Assembly (NCBI GenBank): GCA_903921835.1
Contig: CAIXRL010000527.1
Coordinates: 1-6,771, forward strand
DNA: 6,771 nucleotides
Origin: Candidatus Eiseniibacteriota bacterium
GTDB taxonomy: Bacteria; Eisenbacteria; RBG-16-71-46
Direction of reading: 5' to 3'
Shown: in pieces, positions 5,816 through 6,771 of the stretch
Layout of the letters: every line of letters begins with the position of its first letter
How positions within the stretch are numbered: the stretch's first letter is position 1
Notes under the pieces: generated by a model
The model's database searches: none
Seen by the model: only the letters and a program-made list of their open reading frames with translations
What the model was told of the DNA's origin: nothing
Translations under genes and position numbers: made by a program

Positions 5816-6070
5816 ATGCTGCTGCGCAACCAGATCACGAAGCACCCGCAGGCCCCGATCTCCGTGGGCATGAGCTGCATCGCGCTCGGCATCCTCTCGC
5901 TCCACTTCCTGCGCCCGGGCCCGCACCTGTCGCCCGCTCTCGCCGACGGGTTGTCGGGGCTCTGCTACGGCATCGGGATCGGCTGCCTGCTTGTGAGCAT
6001 GCAGGCGCACCGCCGCGCTCGCCCGGGGCCGGACGGCAACGCGCGCCTGACGCTGACGCCCGCACGCTGA
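5816..6070 (+). CDS. Small two-helix membrane protein, third gene of the XRE operon
   Basis: This 84-aa protein has two predicted transmembrane helices, about residues 14-32 and 46-62, separated by a Pro/His-rich loop (RPGPHLSPALADG). A basic tail follows (QAHRRARP). An excellent AGGAGGA (5804-5810) lies 5 nt before ATG 5816. The gap to the preceding gene is only 32 nt with no terminator, so it should be cotranscribed with the XRE gene and the 71-aa protein. The last residues (LTLTPAR) are encoded by a 14-bp tandem duplication (6050-6077). Its second copy is read out of phase and supplies the TGA stop, so the C-terminus may be a recent change. The function is unknown; a membrane partner of the 71-aa protein is plausible. 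Confidence 0.8.
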   Translation: MLLRNQITKHPQAPISVGMSCIALGILSLHFLRPGPHLSPALADGLSGLCYGIGIGCLLVSMQAHRRARPGPDGNARLTLTPAR

Positions 6071-6077
6071 CGCCCGC
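6050..6077. repeat. Perfect tandem duplication, 2 x 14 bp, across a stop codon
   Basis: ACGCTGACGCCCGC occurs at 6050-6063 and again, identical, at 6064-6077. Because 14 is not a multiple of three, the second copy is read in a shifted phase and gives the TGA (6068-6070) that ends the 84-aa membrane protein. It ends 3 nt before the second promoter-like element. Confidence 0.85.
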
Positions 6078-6080
6078 CGC

Positions 6081-6110
6081 TGGCTGTTCGCGAACCGTCC
6101 GGGCTAGACT
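6081..6110 (+). promoter_or_regulatory. Promoter-like element, copy 2, for the zinc-ribbon gene
   Basis: This is the second copy of the element at 3921-3950, with the palindrome TTCGCGAA (6087-6094) and the -10-like TAGACT (6105-6110, 4/6 to TATAAT). A transcript from it would start near 6117 and carry a 24-nt leader with a strong Shine-Dalgarno, so this gene would not be leaderless. The conserved spacing from palindrome to hexamer suggests one regulator or sigma factor acts at both sites. Confidence 0.55.
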
Positions 6111-6140
6111 CCTGCCAAACCCATCCGAGGAGGACTCCCG

Positions 6141-6314
6141 ATGTGCCCAAACTGCAGGGACAAGCTGTGCAAGGTGGTCGAGCAGCCCGACGGGCGGCTG
6201 GTGTGCGAGTGCGGCAGGCATTCGTGGCCGAATGCGGCCGTCTATGGCGAGGCGTGCCGCAAGGCCAGCCTGACGGTCGGCAAGACCGTCCACACCTGGA
6301 CGCAGTCGTTCTGA
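6141..6314 (+). CDS. Small cysteine-rich zinc-ribbon-like protein
   Basis: This 57-aa protein begins MCPNCRDKLCK. Cysteines at 2 and 5 form a CxxC knuckle, and C22-E-C24 forms a CxC pair 17 residues later. C10, C39, H27 and H51 are further possible ligands. The spacing suits a zinc ribbon, perhaps a nucleic-acid or protein-binding module, but a zinc ion cannot be proven from sequence. GAGGAGGA (6127-6134) lies 6 nt before the ATG, which strongly supports this as a real gene despite its size. It has its own promoter-like element at 6081 and a hairpin 22 nt after its stop, so it looks monocistronic. A perfect 10-bp palindrome, CGCGTACGCG (6315-6324), follows the stop codon directly. I do not recognise the specific family. 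Confidence 0.78.
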   Translation: MCPNCRDKLCKVVEQPDGRLVCECGRHSWPNAAVYGEACRKASLTVGKTVHTWTQSF

Positions 6315-6336
6315 CGCGTACGCGCTGACCTCACCC

Positions 6337-6362
6337 ACGGGCTCCGCACGCGCGGGGCCCGT
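6337..6362. terminator. Shared terminator hairpin between convergent genes
   Basis: ACGGGCTCCGC (6337-6347) pairs with GCGGGGCCCGT (6352-6362) around the four-base loop ACGC, with one G-U wobble on the + strand. It sits 22 nt after the zinc-ribbon gene and 15 nt beyond the stop of the convergent - strand gene, so it can serve both. There is no clear T-tract on either side. Confidence 0.7.
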
Positions 6363-6377
6363 TCGCGTTCCCGCGCC

Positions 6378-6771
6378 TCAGGCCAGCGAAGCCAGCAGGC
6401 GCAACTCCACGGCGACGTCGTCCATCTCGACCAGGTCGGGCGCCAGACCGCGCACGCCCTGGGCGCGCGCGAACGCCGCGCCATCGGTCAGCGACACCGT
6501 GCCACCCGCGCGCAGCTCGGTCGCGATCACCGGGATGCCGCTGCGGCTCATCGCGTCCAGCACGTCGTCGGGCGAGGGCTTCATCGCGAAGCCGGCTGGG
6601 TTCACGGCGCCGACGACGAAATCCGGCTCGATGCCCCAGCTCTCCAGTGCGGTGAGCAACGAGCCCAGATTGTCGGTCTCGAAGCCCGCGAGACCTCCGA
6701 AGCGGAAACGGCCCCAGCCCAGGATGCGCTCGAAGAAGCGCGCGTTGCCCGCGGCGAGCGCGAGGTCGGTG
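6378..6771 (-). CDS. Unidentified protein, C-terminal 131 residues (5' end cut by window edge)
   Basis: The reading frame runs open from the right edge of the window down to the TGA at 6380-6378. It continues upstream of the TTG at 6659, so the gene is longer than this window shows. The visible part includes RFFERILGWGRFRFGG, a segment of alternating hydrophobic strands and helices (PDFVVGAVNPAGF, then SPDDVLDAMSRSGIPVIATELRAGG), and ends in EMDDVAVELRLLASLA. The pattern of strand, glycine or asparagine turn, then amphipathic helix suggests the second half of a TIM-barrel-like enzyme. The DFVVGAVNPAGF and PVIATELRAGG stretches would be its late strands, but I do not recognise a family. The gene is convergent with the zinc-ribbon gene and probably ends at the hairpin 6337-6362. 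Confidence 0.75.
   Translation of the reverse strand, partial: TDLALAAGNARFFERILGWGRFRFGGLAGFETDNLGSLLTALESWGIEPDFVVGAVNPAGFAMKPSPDDVLDAMSRSGIPVIATELRAGGTVSLTDGAAFARAQGVRGLAPDLVEMDDVAVELRLLASLA

Overview
The window is high-GC bacterial DNA with long, strongly GC3-biased genes. It most resembles an uncultured member of the Eisenbacteria or a related FCB-group lineage. The main evidence is the large secreted protein at 798-3641. It combines a signal peptide, an FG-GAP/VCBS beta-propeller, cohesin-like and dockerin-like segments, and a C-terminal FlgD-Ig/type-9-sorting-like module (PNPF...G-Y...WDGRD..G..V..G.YY.R). I recognise this combination from such genomes, but the lineage call is an inference from recall and no search was run.

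Layout. Positions 1-797 hold no convincing gene. They do hold several palindromes and a near-perfect 19-bp inverted repeat (294-312 / 382-400) that could fold into a three-way-junction RNA. Positions 798-3641 (+) encode the 947-aa secreted propeller protein, closed by a strong 12-bp hairpin at 3671-3699. A gene-poor gap (3700-3957) ends in a 2 x 15-bp tandem repeat and a promoter-like element. Next comes a complete cytoplasmic family 1 glycoside hydrolase (3958-5277, +). Then follows a tight three-gene unit on the + strand: a small XRE/HTH repressor-like protein (5362-5571) and two two-helix membrane proteins (5568-5783 and 5816-6070). It is driven by a clear TTGACA-N17-TAAAGT promoter with nested inverted repeats. 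A 57-aa cysteine-rich zinc-ribbon-like protein (6141-6314, +) has its own promoter-like element. A hairpin at 6337-6362 separates it from a convergent, 5'-truncated gene on the - strand (6378 to the window end).

How the parts may work together. The secreted protein and the glucosidase fit a polysaccharide-using lifestyle, with an extracellular surface or adhesive protein and cytosolic hydrolysis of small beta-glucosides. They are separately transcribed, so a shared pathway is only suggestive. The XRE gene and its two membrane partners look like a small autoregulated membrane module of unknown role.

The most unexpected signal is a 30-bp element (TGGC-N2-TTC-N2-GAA-N2-GTCCGGGCTAG-N-CT) found upstream of two unrelated genes, at 3921-3950 and 6081-6110. 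It matches at 23 of 30 positions without gaps, and each copy lies directly downstream of a short tandem duplication. In the first copy the -10-like hexamer lies 7 nt from the start codon, which implies a leaderless mRNA. The XRE gene also appears to be leaderless or nearly so.
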